DNA from: Pseudomonas sp. RIT-PI-r
GTDB taxonomy: Bacteria; Pseudomonadota; Gammaproteobacteria; Pseudomonadales; Pseudomonadaceae
Assembly (NCBI RefSeq): GCF_001297015.1
Contig: NZ_LIGE01000022.1
Coordinates: forward strand, 186,001 to 250,000
Length of the DNA: 64,000 nt
Reading direction: 5' to 3'
Below, piece by piece: positions 9,037 to 18,399 of this stretch. The first letter of the stretch is position 1. The number at the start of each line of letters is the position of its first letter. The notes beneath the pieces were generated by a model. That model was not told the origin of the DNA, made no database searches, and worked only from the letters and a program-made list of their open reading frames with translations. The position numbers were made by a program, and so were the translations under genes.

Positions 9037-10440
9037 ATGTTCAATCTGGAGGCGCTGGACCTGGCGCGGATTCAATTCGCGTTCACGGTTTCGTTCCACA
9101 TTATTTTCCCGGCGATCACCATTGGCCTGGCGAGTTTCCTCGCGGTACTCGAAGGTCTGTGGCTGAAAACCCATAACGACACGTACCGCGATCTTTACCA
9201 TTTCTGGTCGAAGATTTTCGCCGTCAACTTCGGCATGGGCGTGGTTTCGGGCCTGGTCATGGCTTACCAGTTCGGCACCAACTGGAGCGGTTTCTCGGAC
9301 TTTGCCGGGAGCATCACCGGGCCGTTGCTGACCTATGAAGTGCTGACGGCGTTCTTCCTTGAGGCCGGGTTCCTCGGGGTGATGCTGTTCGGCTGGAACC
9401 GCGTCGGCCGGGGTTTGCACTTTTTCGCCACGGTGATGGTGGCCATCGGCACGTTGATTTCGACGTTCTGGATTCTTGCGTCCAATAGCTGGATGCAGAC
9501 GCCGCAGGGCTTCGAAATCGTTGACGGGCGGGTGATGCCGCTGGACTGGCTGGCGATCGTGTTCAACCCGTCATTCCCGTTCCGTCTGGCGCACATGGCG
9601 ATTGCCGCTTTTGTGGCGACGTCGTTCTTCGTTGGTGCGTCGGCTGCCTGGCATTTGCTGCGCGGCAATAACACCGCGCCGGTGCGCAAGATGTTTTCCA
9701 TGGCGTTGTGGATGGCGCTGATCGTTGCGCCGATTCAGGCAGTGGTCGGTGACGCCCACGGTTTGAACACGCTGGAGCATCAACCGGCAAAAATCGCCGC
9801 CATCGAAGGTCACTGGGAAAACGCCGACAACGGTCCAACGCCGCTGGTGCTATTCGGCATCCCTGATATGGACGCAGAGAAGACCAGGTACGCATTGGAG
9901 ATTCCGTATCTCGGCAGCCTGATCCTCACCCACAGCCTCGATAAGCAGATCCCGGCGCTGAAGAGCTTCCCGAAGGAAGATCGGCCGAATTCGACCGTGA
10001 TTTTCTGGAGCTTTCGCGTCATGGCCGGGTTGGGGATGTTGATGATCCTCGTCGGTTTGCTCGGTCTGGCGTTGCGCCGGGGCGGCAAGCTTTATCAGCA
10101 TCGCGGCTTCCAGCGTCTGGTGTTGTTGATGGGGCCGAGCGGCTTGATTGCGCTGCTGGCCGGTTGGATTACCACGGAAGTCGGGCGTCAGCCGTGGGTG
10201 GTTTATGGTTTGTTGCGTACCCATGACGCGGCGTCGCATCACTCGGTGGCGCAGATGAGCACGTCGCTGGTGCTGTTCGTGGTGATCTATTTCACCGTGT
10301 TCAGCGTGGGCATCGGCTACATGATGAATCTGGTGAAAAAAGGCCCGCAGCCGCACCACGAACCTCCGCCTGAAGGCGACGAATTGCAGACGCCGCGTCG
10401 GCCGATTTCGGCGGCTACCGCCCCTATGAAGGAGCATTGA
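9037..10440 (+). CDS. cioA: Cytochrome bd / cyanide-insensitive quinol oxidase subunit I
   Basis: Quinol-oxidising, oxygen-reducing subunit of a bd-type terminal oxidase in the inner membrane, carrying the haems. The 467-residue protein starts MFNLEALDLARIQFAFTVSF; H21 in FHIIFP is the haem ligand position, FRLAHMA holds the second conserved His, and GRQPWVVYGLLRT is the conserved CydA block. The stretch between KIAAIEGHWEN and the next helix is short, i.e. a short Q-loop as in CIO-type enzymes rather than the long loop of E. coli CydA. ATG at 9037 is preceded by GAGG. It heads cioA-cioB-small subunit, 3 nt from cioB. The position behind a formate dehydrogenase-like gene suggests a formate-to-oxygen respiratory branch, which is inference. 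Confidence 0.93.
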   Translation: MFNLEALDLARIQFAFTVSFHIIFPAITIGLASFLAVLEGLWLKTHNDTYRDLYHFWSKIFAVNFGMGVVSGLVMAYQFGTNWSGFSDFAGSITGPLLTYEVLTAFFLEAGFLGVMLFGWNRVGRGLHFFATVMVAIGTLISTFWILASNSWMQTPQGFEIVDGRVMPLDWLAIVFNPSFPFRLAHMAIAAFVATSFFVGASAAWHLLRGNNTAPVRKMFSMALWMALIVAPIQAVVGDAHGLNTLEHQPAKIAAIEGHWENADNGPTPLVLFGIPDMDAEKTRYALEIPYLGSLILTHSLDKQIPALKSFPKEDRPNSTVIFWSFRVMAGLGMLMILVGLLGLALRRGGKLYQHRGFQRLVLLMGPSGLIALLAGWITTEVGRQPWVVYGLLRTHDAASHHSVAQMSTSLVLFVVIYFTVFSVGIGYMMNLVKKGPQPHHEPPPEGDELQTPRRPISAATAPMKEH

Positions 10441-10443
10441 GTC

Positions 10444-11460
10444 ATGGCTATTCAAGGTATCGATCTCTCGTTGATCTGGGGCGTGATCATTGCCTTTGGG
10501 GTGATGATGTACGTGATCATGGACGGCTTCGATCTGGGGCTGGGAATCCTGTTTCCGCTGATCCCGGATGAGCAGGAACGCGATGTGATGATGAACACCG
10601 TGGCGCCGGTCTGGGACGGTAACGAGACCTGGCTGGTGTTGGGTGGCGCGGCGTTGTACGGGGCGTTTCCGCTGGCGTACGGGGTGATTCTCGAAGCGTT
10701 GTATCTGCCGCTGATCCTGATGCTTTGCGGGCTGATTTTCCGTGGCGTGGCGTTCGAGTTTCGCTTCAAGTCTTCGCCGCAAAAACGTCACTGGTGGGAC
10801 AAGGCGTTTATCGGTGGTTCGCTGCTGGCGACGTTCTCCCAAGGCGTGGTGATTGGCGCGTACGTGTCCGGAATTCCGGTGATCGATCGACAGTTTTCCG
10901 GTGGCGGCCTGGACTGGCTGGCGCCGTTTCCGCTGGTGTGTGGCGTGGGGCTGGTGATCGCGTATGCGTTGCTCGGCAGCACGTGGTTGCTGGTCAAGAC
11001 CGAAGGCATGCTTGAGTCGCGGATGCGTCTGTTCACCCGGCCGCTGGCCTTGCTGTTGATGGCGATGGTGCTGGTGATTGGCGTGTGGACCCTGCAACTG
11101 CATCCGGAGCTGGCGGCGCGTTGGTCGACGCACGGGCATCTGCAGGTGTTTGCCGGGTTGGTGGTGTTGGCGTTGCTGGCGCTGTTCGGGCTGCTGCGCA
11201 CGTTGCGCCAGCGGCATACGCACTGGCCATTCGTGTTCACGCTGGTGCTGATGTTGCTCGGTTACATCGGCCTGGCGCTGAGCATCTGGCCGAACATCAT
11301 CCCGCCGTCGGTGAGCATCTGGGCCGCCGCATCACCGCCGTCGAGCCAGTTGTTCGCGCTGATCGGTGCACTGTTCATCCTGCCGGTGATCCTGATGTAC
11401 ACCTTCTGGAGCTACTACGTATTCCGCGGCAAAGTGAGGATTGGCGATGGCTACCATTGA
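10444..11460 (+). CDS. cioB: Cytochrome bd / cyanide-insensitive quinol oxidase subunit II
   Basis: Structural partner of subunit I, an eight- to nine-helix membrane protein of 338 residues. The start MAIQGIDLSLIWGVIIAFGVMMYVIMDGFDLGLGIL and VAPVWDGNETWLVLGGAALYGAFP are the hallmark CydB blocks. It starts 3 nt after cioA and its last 14 nt overlap the next small gene, consistent with one operon. Confidence 0.94.
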   Translation: MAIQGIDLSLIWGVIIAFGVMMYVIMDGFDLGLGILFPLIPDEQERDVMMNTVAPVWDGNETWLVLGGAALYGAFPLAYGVILEALYLPLILMLCGLIFRGVAFEFRFKSSPQKRHWWDKAFIGGSLLATFSQGVVIGAYVSGIPVIDRQFSGGGLDWLAPFPLVCGVGLVIAYALLGSTWLLVKTEGMLESRMRLFTRPLALLLMAMVLVIGVWTLQLHPELAARWSTHGHLQVFAGLVVLALLALFGLLRTLRQRHTHWPFVFTLVLMLLGYIGLALSIWPNIIPPSVSIWAAASPPSSQLFALIGALFILPVILMYTFWSYYVFRGKVRIGDGYH

Positions 11461-11602
11461 TTCGCGCGAAGTGAAAAGCAGTCGCTGGTACAAGCGTCTG
11501 GGCTGGCTGTTGTTGATCTGGCTGGGCAGTGTGGTGTCGCTGGCCGTGGTCGCCAGTCTGCTGAAACTGGCGATGTATGCAGCGGGCATGAGGACCCACT
11601 GA
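11447..11602 (+). CDS. Small cytochrome bd-associated subunit (DUF2474, CydX-like)
   Basis: A 51-residue single-pass membrane protein: a charged N-terminus (MATIDSREVKSSRWYKRLGW), then one hydrophobic helix LLLIWLGSVVSLAVVASLLKLAM. Small proteins of this kind (DUF2474) follow cioAB in Pseudomonas and play the part of CydX, which stabilises the oxidase. The ATG lies inside the end of cioB (14-nt overlap), with AGGA upstream, so it is coupled to cioB. The terminator directly follows. Confidence 0.85.
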   Translation: MATIDSREVKSSRWYKRLGWLLLIWLGSVVSLAVVASLLKLAMYAAGMRTH

Positions 11603-11606
11603 GCCT

Positions 11607-11636
11607 GAAAAACCGCAGCCTGGCTGCGGTTTTTTA
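11607..11636 (+). terminator. Rho-independent terminator of the cioAB operon
   Basis: GC-rich stem AACCGCAGC...GCTGCGGTT centred at 11621, preceded by an A-run and followed by a T6 run, starting 5 nt after the last stop codon of the operon. Confidence 0.92.
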
Positions 11637-11672
11637 TTGCCTCAATCTTCCGAGCGACTGCTGGCCCCATCG

Positions 11673-12163
11673 CTGGCAAGCCAGCTCCCACAGGGTTTTG
11701 GATTAGGCAGGGATAATGAGGGTTACACCGATCATTGTAGGAGTGAGCCTGCTCGCGATGGCTTCGTGTCTGCCGATACTGATGTGTCTGAAACACCGCT
11801 ATCGCGAGCAGGCTCACTCCTACAGGGCGTTGGTGTTGGTCAGCGAATATGAGAACGCCGCCAGACATTGTGGGAGCTGGCAAGCCAGCTCCCACAGGGT
11901 TTTGGATTAGGCCGGGATAATGAGGGTTACACCGATCATTGTAGGAGTGAGCCTGCTCGCGATGGCTTCGTATCTGCCGATACTGATGTGTCTGAAACAC
12001 CGCTATCGCGAGCAGGCTCACTCCTACAGGGCGTTGGTGTTGGTCAGCGAATATGAGAACGCCACCAGACATTGTGGGAGCTGGCTTGCCAGCGATGGCG
12101 GTGGTTCAGTCAATGGAGATGTTGACTGGACTGGCCTCATCGCTAGCAGGCTAGCTCCCACAG
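11673..12163. repeat. REP array with an exact 204-bp tandem duplication
   Basis: Unit 1 is 11673-11876 and unit 2 is 11877-12080; they match at all but about three positions, so the duplication is recent. Each unit carries a GTAGGAGTGAGCCTGCTCGC inverted pair and a GTGGGAGCTGGC-type half. A further REP pair follows to about 12163. No gene is seen between 11603 and 12190. Confidence 0.92.
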
Positions 12164-12190
12164 TGCTTTGCGGTGTGTTTGAGATTGGGC

Positions 12191-13042
12191 TTATTGGGCG
12201 CCGAACATCGCGGTCCAGTAAATGCCGGCGCTGCTTTTCGGGTCGGTCGCGTAGGCGGCGCCGAGTTCCTGGTATTGCGGGTTCATCAGGTTGGCGCAGT
12301 GGCCGGGGCTGGCGAGCCAGCCTTCGACGACTTTGTGTACGGTGTCTTGCCCGGCGGCGATGTTTTCGCCGACCAGCTGGCCGCTGTAACCGGCCAGTTC
12401 CGCGCGATCGCCGGGCGTACGGCCGTCGCGGTCCTTGTGGTCGAGGTAATTGTTGTTGGCCATGTCGCGGCTGTGATCCTGAGAGATCGAGCCCAGCGTC
12501 GCGTTCCAGGCCAACGGTGCAGCGGCAGCGAAAGCCTGACCACCACACTGACGCGCCTGACTGCGAGCAACGTTGAGTTCACTCAGCAACTTCTGCCCTT
12601 CACTTTGCGCATCGCCCAATTTGGCCGACAGCAGCGGCCGCGCCAGCACAATGCGCCAGTCACGGTCGTCGCGGCTGACGCCGACATCGACAAACTGCGG
12701 ATCGAGCACCACCTGACAGAAACTTTCCTGAATCGCTTTCATCGCCGACGCCGCATCACGCGGGCCGTTAAGGGTGATCGCTTGCACGTTGACCATCGGG
12801 TAACTGGCGCTGGCCATGGCTTGTTGCAGGTCGACAGCACCGCTGGCCCGCAGCCGTAGCCGTGGATCAGCCGACAACGGTGGCAGTTCATTCGACGCCT
12901 GCGAACCGCACCGCTGCGGTTGGCTGCGGTAGCTGTTGATCGATTCGATCAATTGCGACTCATCGCTGGCCAGCGCCGGGATAGCAAACACAACGCTGGC
13001 GGACAACGCGGCAAGACGCAAAACGGATGGCATGAAGCGCAT
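12191..13042 (-). CDS. Secreted CAP-domain protein (SCP/PR1-like)
   Basis: A 283-residue exported protein. Residues 1-26 form a signal peptide ending IPALAS. The N-terminal half has no family I can name; the C-terminal half, from about SEGQKLLSELNVARSQAR, is a CAP domain with DHSRDMANNNYLDHKDRDGRTPGDR, GENIAAGQ and VEGWLASPGHCANLMNP, including the conserved His/Glu pairs. Bacterial CAP proteins are of unsettled function (lipid binding, protease or nuclease activity has been proposed). The start at 13042 follows GGGAG; a longer reading to 13306 has no support. It diverges from the SleB-like gene. Confidence 0.85.
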   Translation of the reverse strand: MRFMPSVLRLAALSASVVFAIPALASDESQLIESINSYRSQPQRCGSQASNELPPLSADPRLRLRASGAVDLQQAMASASYPMVNVQAITLNGPRDAASAMKAIQESFCQVVLDPQFVDVGVSRDDRDWRIVLARPLLSAKLGDAQSEGQKLLSELNVARSQARQCGGQAFAAAAPLAWNATLGSISQDHSRDMANNNYLDHKDRDGRTPGDRAELAGYSGQLVGENIAAGQDTVHKVVEGWLASPGHCANLMNPQYQELGAAYATDPKSSAGIYWTAMFGAQ

Positions 13043-13241
13043 GGAAATCTCCCTTGAGCTGAATGCGCCCATGATGCGCGAAACGACCCCGGTGAGTGCA
13101 ATGTCTTTTTTCTTCATCCGGCCGGTTTTCTGCGCAACTTTGCCGATGGATTTGCCGTCTACACTCACCGAAGACCCCGGGAACCGGGCGTCTCCCCGAC
13201 GTAACATCTTGCCCGACTCGGGCGCTGCCGGAAGAACAGAC

Positions 13242-13862
13242 ATGGGATTGAAAGGCTTGGCAGGTTGTCTCGTATTGACCTTGTTGGCAGGCTCCGCATG
13301 GGCCACCGATCAGGCCCCGATCAAAGCGAAGGCCGAAGAAAAAGCTCAAGTGCTGGAAGAGAAAGCGGCGGACAAAGTCAGCGCCGCGCCGGCGCCGAAA
13401 GCCGAAGCGATCACCCCGACCGAAGTGCAAGCGGTCGACCCGGCCGGCGCTGCACCACTGGACGATCCGATTACCTGTCTGGCGCGCAGTATCTATTGGG
13501 AAGCCAAAGGCAAAGACACCCCGGAAATGGAAGCCGTGGCCAGTGTGGTGATGAATCGCCTCGGTCACGAGGGCTTTCCCGACTCCGTGTGTGCTGTCGT
13601 CAAACAAGGTTCGGAAACCAAAAGCTGCCAGTTTTCCTGGTGGTGCGACGGCAAACCGGATCAGGTCAAGGAAGATGCCGAATACACGCTGGCCAAGGAT
13701 ATCGCCCGCAAAGCACTGAATCGCCAACTCAAGGATCGCACCAACGGCGCGCTGTATTTCCACGATCGCAACGTGCATCCGAGCTGGGCCAAGGAGTACC
13801 GCAAGACTGCCGAAACCGGGAAATTCCTCTTCTATAAACCGGCTGGCGGGGATGCGCGCTAG
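13242..13862 (+). CDS. SleB-like cell wall hydrolase (Hydrolase_2)
   Basis: A 206-residue exported hydrolase: signal peptide at about 1-22 (ending AWA), a lysine/alanine/glutamate-rich linker to about residue 70, then the SleB/CwlJ-type domain ITCLARSIYWEAKGKDTPEMEAVASVVMNRLGH, with the catalytic-type Glu in YWEAKG and the later CQFSWWCDGKPDQ. Family members cut peptidoglycan glycan strands. ATG at 13242 was chosen because it starts the signal peptide; a weak GGAAGAA lies upstream. The gene ends 4 nt inside the convergent LysR gene. Confidence 0.88.
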   Translation: MGLKGLAGCLVLTLLAGSAWATDQAPIKAKAEEKAQVLEEKAADKVSAAPAPKAEAITPTEVQAVDPAGAAPLDDPITCLARSIYWEAKGKDTPEMEAVASVVMNRLGHEGFPDSVCAVVKQGSETKSCQFSWWCDGKPDQVKEDAEYTLAKDIARKALNRQLKDRTNGALYFHDRNVHPSWAKEYRKTAETGKFLFYKPAGGDAR

Positions 13863-14761
13863 GCGCAGACTTCCCGCACGCAATCGCGCAACCAGCGATG
13901 CGCCGGGTCGGCATCCATGCGCGGATGCCAGAGCATCGACACGCTGATGTCCGGCATCGCGAAGGGCAGGGCGAAACTGTGCAGGCCCGTGCGCAGTTTG
14001 CTGGTGTGGCGCTGCGGGACCGTGGCGATCAAGTCGGATTCGCGCACCAGCGTCAGCGCCGCCGAGAATCCGCCGAATGAGGTGACGATATCCCGCGTCA
14101 GGCCGAGCGCGAGTAAGGCTTCGTCGACCGGGCCGCTGCTGCGTCCGCGTCGTGAAATGAGAATGTGCTCGCCGCCGGCAAAGCGCTTGCTGGTGACCTT
14201 CCCCGAACTCAAGGAATGCCCCTCACGCACCACACCGATCCACTGATCCCGAAACAGGATGCGGCTGTGCAGGGTCGGATCGGTCGTGTCGTCGACCACG
14301 CCGGTTTCCAGATCGACGCGGCCTTCGCGCAACGGCGTACTGTCCTTGTCGGCTTTTTGCACAAAGCGCAGACGTACGCCGGGCGCCTCTTGAGCGATGC
14401 GCGCAAGCAGGGCGGCGGCAAAGGTTTCGACAAAACCGTCGGTGTTGCGCAGGGTGAAGGTGCGTTGCAAGCGGCCAGGATCGAGGACCTCGGCCGGACG
14501 CAAAACCGCCTCGGCGTCCTGCACCAGATGACTGACTCGCTCGCGCAACTCCAATGCGCGCGGCGTTGGCACCAGGCCACGACCCGCCCGCACCAGCAAC
14601 GGATCGCCAGTGGTTTCGCGCAGACGGGCGAGGGCACGGCTCATCGCCGACGGGCTCAGCCGCAGGCATTTGGCGGCGCGGGCGACGCTGCCTTCGCGTA
14701 GCAAGACGTCGAGGGTGATCAACAGGTTCAGATCCGGTGCCGTCATGACATGGCGTTCCAT
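13859..14761 (-). CDS. LysR-family transcriptional regulator
   Basis: A 300-residue LysR regulator of the NodD/LeuO-like group: DLNLLITLDVLLREGSVARAAKCLRLSPSAMSRALARLRE is the helix-turn-helix, followed by a substrate-binding domain. Two start codons are possible, 14761 or 14746 (MTAPDLNLL), neither with a clear ribosome site. It diverges from the exporter at 14850 across an 88-nt promoter region, so that exporter is the likely target. Effector unknown. Confidence 0.88.
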   Translation of the reverse strand: MERHVMTAPDLNLLITLDVLLREGSVARAAKCLRLSPSAMSRALARLRETTGDPLLVRAGRGLVPTPRALELRERVSHLVQDAEAVLRPAEVLDPGRLQRTFTLRNTDGFVETFAAALLARIAQEAPGVRLRFVQKADKDSTPLREGRVDLETGVVDDTTDPTLHSRILFRDQWIGVVREGHSLSSGKVTSKRFAGGEHILISRRGRSSGPVDEALLALGLTRDIVTSFGGFSAALTLVRESDLIATVPQRHTSKLRTGLHSFALPFAMPDISVSMLWHPRMDADPAHRWLRDCVREVCA

Positions 14762-14849
14762 GCAGGTATTAAGTGCAAAGCATGCGTCTTGCGCCGTGTG
14801 TTGTCGGGGCTCGGGCTATGGCGGGTCATCTTTGCATTGTGAGCCCGCC

Positions 14850-16262
14850 ATGCCCCAGGAATCCCTTAGCACTCCCGCCCGCTGGGCGCTGACCAGTCTG
14901 GCCCTGTCGATGTTGATGCCGTCCCTGGACACCAGCATCGCCAACGCCGGGTTGCCGATTCTCGCATCGGCGTTTGCGGCGACGTTTCAACAGGTGCAGT
15001 GGATCGTTCTGGCGTATTTGCTGGCGGTCACCACGTTGATTGTCAGCGTCGGGCGTCTGGGCGATGGTGTGGGGCGACGGCGATTGCTGCTGATCGGGAT
15101 CGGCATTTTCACCAGCGCTTCGTTGGCTTGCGCGCTGGCACCGGGACTGGGTTGGCTGATTGGCGCACGAGCGGTGCAAGGCGTTGGCGCGGCGATCATG
15201 TTCGCCTTGACCGTGGCACTGGTGTCAGAAGCCGTGCCCGAATCGCGGGCGGGCAGTGCGATGGGGTTGCTGGCAACGATGTCGGCGACGGGCACCAGTC
15301 TCGGGCCGTCGCTGGGCGGGCTGTTGATGACGCATGTGGGCTGGCAGGCGATATTTTTGCTCAACGTACCGTTGGGCTTGCTGAATATCTGGTTGGTGTA
15401 CCGTTTTCTGCCGGCGGACCGGGCAACAGGCCCGCGTGCTGCGTTCGATTACTCTGGCAGCGCAGTGTTGGTCTTGACGCTGGCGGCCTATGCGCTGGCG
15501 ATGACGCTTGAAGGTTTGCTGTTACCGCTGCTGCTGGCCAGCCTGTGCGGCGCGGGATTGTTCATCGTCGTCGAGTTGAAGGCCAAGTCGCCGCTGATTC
15601 GTTTGTCGCTGTTCAGCGACGCGCGACTGAGCAGTAGTCTGGCGCTGACCTTACTGGTGACGACGGTGATGATGACCACGCTGGTGGTCGGGCCGTTTTA
15701 CCTGCACCGGGGGTTGGGCCTCAGCAGCACGATGGTCGGCGTGGCGTTGTCGGTCGGGCCGTTGTTGTCTGCGTTGAGTGGAGTGCCGGCGGGACGTCTG
15801 GTGGATCGCTTCGGTGCGCACCGGATTGTGCCGGGCGCATTACTCGGCATGGCCGGCGGTTGCAGCTTGCTGGCGCTGCTGCCCATGAGCATGGGCCTGC
15901 CTGGGTACGTGCTGCCGATCATGGTGGTTGCTGTCAGCTACGCGCTGTTCCAGGCGGCCAACAACACCGGATTGATGGCCGGTGTCAGTCAGGATCAGCG
16001 TGGGGTGGTTTCGGCGATGCTCGGGCTGGCGCGCAACCTCGGGTTGATTACCGGTGCCGCGGTGATGGGCGCGGTGTTCGCGCTGGCGGCGGGGGATCCG
16101 ACGCAAGCGCCGGCAACGGCGATTGCCAGCGGATTGCACATCACTTTTGGCATAGCGGTGGCGCTGATGCTCATGGCATTGATCATCAGCCGAGCGCAGT
16201 TCAACTGTAGGAGTGAGCCTGCTCGCGAAGAGGCCGGTAAAGCCAGCATTTCTGGTGACTGA
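14850..16262 (+). CDS. MFS drug exporter, DHA2 (14-helix) type
   Basis: A 470-residue major facilitator with about 14 hydrophobic helices. SLDTSIANAGLPILASAF in the first helix is the DHA2 signature, GRLGDGVGRRRLLLIGI is motif A, and RAVQGVGAAIMFALTVAL is motif B. Likely role: proton-driven export of organic compounds from the cytoplasm. The start at 14850 gives MPQESLSTPARW; a longer reading from 14610 runs through the divergent regulator and is rejected. The last residues (CRSEPAREEAGKASISGD) are encoded by a REP element that begins at about 16205, so the natural C-terminus seems to have been replaced or extended by the repeat. Confidence 0.88.
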   Translation: MPQESLSTPARWALTSLALSMLMPSLDTSIANAGLPILASAFAATFQQVQWIVLAYLLAVTTLIVSVGRLGDGVGRRRLLLIGIGIFTSASLACALAPGLGWLIGARAVQGVGAAIMFALTVALVSEAVPESRAGSAMGLLATMSATGTSLGPSLGGLLMTHVGWQAIFLLNVPLGLLNIWLVYRFLPADRATGPRAAFDYSGSAVLVLTLAAYALAMTLEGLLLPLLLASLCGAGLFIVVELKAKSPLIRLSLFSDARLSSSLALTLLVTTVMMTTLVVGPFYLHRGLGLSSTMVGVALSVGPLLSALSGVPAGRLVDRFGAHRIVPGALLGMAGGCSLLALLPMSMGLPGYVLPIMVVAVSYALFQAANNTGLMAGVSQDQRGVVSAMLGLARNLGLITGAAVMGAVFALAAGDPTQAPATAIASGLHITFGIAVALMLMALIISRAQFNCRSEPAREEAGKASISGD

Positions 16263-16300
16263 TACTGCGCTTTCGCGAGCAGGCTCGCTCCCACAGGGAT
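16205..16300. repeat. REP inverted pair overlapping the exporter's 3' end
   Basis: TGTAGGAGTGAGCCTGCTCG at 16206 and its inverted partner ending in CTCGCTCCCACAGGG at about 16298. The stop codon of the upstream exporter lies in the loop between the arms. Confidence 0.9.
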
Positions 16301-16318
16301 TAGTGGTGTTTCGGCGAT

Positions 16319-17722
16319 TCATTTTGATTGCCGGGCGGGGAAGAACAGTTCGAAGCAGGTGATGCCATCCGCGCTGCTCGCGCTGTAGCGGCCCTGATGC
16401 AACTGCATGATGGTTGCCACGATCGACAGGCCCAGCCCATTCGATTGCGCCGAACGCTCGCGGGACTGGTCAACGCGGTAGAAGCGTTCGAACAGTCGCG
16501 CCAAGTGTTCAGGGGCAATGGTTGTGCCCTGATTGCGTACCCGCAGGTAGGCGCCATCCGGTTCGGCAATCGCCTCCACCTGCACCGTCGAATCCGCCGC
16601 GCCATACTTGATCGCATTCGCGCACAAATTGGCCAGTGCCCGGCGCAGCAGCATCGGCTCGGCCCAGATCACTCCGCTGCCGCGTGCCTCGATACACACG
16701 CCGACATCCGCCGCCAGCCCTTCAAAATAATCGGCAATGCGCTGCATCTCATCTGCCGCATCCAGCTCCTGGCGCTGGCTCAAGGCACTGGCCGGGTCGG
16801 TGCGGGCGAGAAACAGCATGTTGTCGAGCATCCGTGTCAGGCGTTCGAGCTCCTCGACGTTGGAGGCGAGCAACTGTTGATAGGCCTCGCTGCTGCGATT
16901 CTGCTGCAGCGCGACCTGGGTTTCGCCGAGCAGGTTGTTGATCGGTGTGCGCAATTCGTGGGCCATGTCGGTGGACACCTGACTCAGTTGCGCAAAACCC
17001 TTGGCGAGCCGATCGAGCATGGCATTGAACGCCTCGATCATCGGCTGTAATTCTCGCGGCGCACCGCTGCTGGCAAGGCGTTCGCCAAGGTTGCCGACAC
17101 CAATGCCATGAGCGTGCTTCGCCAGTCGCCGCAACGGCAGCAAACCGCGATACACCAGCAGACAACCCACCAGCGCCAGCAACAGTGCCGCCAGCGAGGC
17201 GAGGCCATAAACGCTCAAACGGTAATTGGCGAGCATCGCCGTACGCTCGCTCATCAGGCGCCCGGTGGTGACTTGCAGGTTGCCCAGTTCGCCGGAATCG
17301 ATCCGCGCCGCCACCGCCGAAAACGGCACGCCGTCGACGCTTGACAGGTGCTGTACGTCGTTGAGCGTCATCGCATGGTCGATCGGCACCGCCGGCAACG
17401 TCGGTGTCTTCAGGTTGCCCGGGTTGACCACCAGCAGCGGCGGTTGCCCTGGCGCGCCGATGGTCAGCAGCGCTTCGCGATTGCCGAGCATGTTCTGGAA
17501 CAACGCCGGTTTGTTCTTGATCAGCTCCAAGGTGTTGCTGTCATTGAGAAAGGTGCGCAACTGATCGACGCGGCTGACCAGCGCGGTGTCATCACGGCGG
17601 ATTAGCTGTTGCTCCAGTTCGTTGTACAGCGCGGCACCGAGACCGGCCAGCGAGGCGAACGCGAGCAGGGCGAACACCAGCGCCAGACGAAGGGTCAGCG
17701 AATGCGGGCGTTGGGCACTCAT
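16319..17722 (-). CDS. Sensor histidine kinase, heavy-metal (CusS/CopS) type
   Basis: A 467-residue inner-membrane kinase. TM1 at about 12-31, a periplasmic domain to about residue 168, TM2 at about 169-191, HAMP to about 245, then the H-box [12 protein letters not shown] with the phosphorylated H255, and the ATPase domain with N- and G-boxes ([28 protein letters not shown]). The periplasmic part resembles CusS-type metal sensors. It overlaps the response regulator by 4 nt (co-translated) and would phosphorylate D51 of that protein. Copper is the likely signal, judged from the CusR-like box ahead of the operon and the regulator type; silver or another metal is possible. Confidence 0.9.
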   Translation of the reverse strand: MSAQRPHSLTLRLALVFALLAFASLAGLGAALYNELEQQLIRRDDTALVSRVDQLRTFLNDSNTLELIKNKPALFQNMLGNREALLTIGAPGQPPLLVVNPGNLKTPTLPAVPIDHAMTLNDVQHLSSVDGVPFSAVAARIDSGELGNLQVTTGRLMSERTAMLANYRLSVYGLASLAALLLALVGCLLVYRGLLPLRRLAKHAHGIGVGNLGERLASSGAPRELQPMIEAFNAMLDRLAKGFAQLSQVSTDMAHELRTPINNLLGETQVALQQNRSSEAYQQLLASNVEELERLTRMLDNMLFLARTDPASALSQRQELDAADEMQRIADYFEGLAADVGVCIEARGSGVIWAEPMLLRRALANLCANAIKYGAADSTVQVEAIAEPDGAYLRVRNQGTTIAPEHLARLFERFYRVDQSRERSAQSNGLGLSIVATIMQLHQGRYSASSADGITCFELFFPARQSK

Positions 17723-18390
17723 GGCTGCGTATCGAAGCGGTAGCCGATACCGCGCACGCTGTGGATCAGCTTGAGCTGGAACGGATCATCGATTTTCGCC
17801 CGCAGACGACGCACGGCGACATCGACCACGTTAGTGTCGCTGTCGAAATTCATGTCCCACACTCGCGATGCGATCAGCGAGCGCGCCAGCACTTGCCCGG
17901 TATGCGTGGCGAACAACTGCAGCAACGCGAACTCCTTGTTGGTCAGGGTGATGCGCACCCCGGCGCGGGTCACGCGGCGTTTGAGCACGTCAATCTGCAG
18001 GTCGGCCACTTGCAGTTGTTCATCTTCATGAATCGGCCCGCGCCGGGTCAGGGTACGCAGGCGCGCCACCAGTTCAGCAAAGGAGAACGGCTTGATCAGG
18101 TAATCGTCGGCGCCCAGTTCGAGGCCTTTGACGCGGTCGGCGATGTCGTCGCGGGCGGTGAGGAACAGCACCGGCGTGTCGGCTTCCTTGCGCAGCCGAC
18201 GCAAGACTTCCCAACCATCCATTTTCGGCATCATCACATCCAGCACGATCACGTCGAAGCTGTGTTCCAGCGCCAGGTGCAGACCGTCGGCACCGTCGCG
18301 GGCGAGGCTGACGCTGTAACCCAGTTCCTGCAAACCGTTGAGCAGGTAATTGCCGGCCTTGGGCTCGTCTTCGACAACCAGAATATTCAT
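17719..18390 (-). CDS. OmpR-family response regulator, CusR/CopR type
   Basis: A 223-residue response regulator: receiver domain with VEDE acidic pocket and phospho-acceptor D51 in [13 protein letters not shown] at about 101, then a winged-helix DNA-binding domain ([51 protein letters not shown]). Highly like heavy-metal regulators CusR/CopR/IrlR. It starts 9 nt after the DUF2790 gene and overlaps the kinase gene. A CusR-type box (18747-18764) precedes the operon, implying autoregulation. Confidence 0.93.
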   Translation of the reverse strand: MNILVVEDEPKAGNYLLNGLQELGYSVSLARDGADGLHLALEHSFDVIVLDVMMPKMDGWEVLRRLRKEADTPVLFLTARDDIADRVKGLELGADDYLIKPFSFAELVARLRTLTRRGPIHEDEQLQVADLQIDVLKRRVTRAGVRITLTNKEFALLQLFATHTGQVLARSLIASRVWDMNFDSDTNVVDVAVRRLRAKIDDPFQLKLIHSVRGIGYRFDTQP

Positions 18391-18399
18391 CGATCAGTC

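Noticed and set aside
6609..9044. An 811-residue open frame antisense to the FDH-like gene, and similar long frames antisense to topB, iolC, iolA and iolD
   Set aside because: High-GC codon bias leaves long stop-free frames on the opposite strand; their translations have no recognisable domain, while the sense frames are full-length known families.
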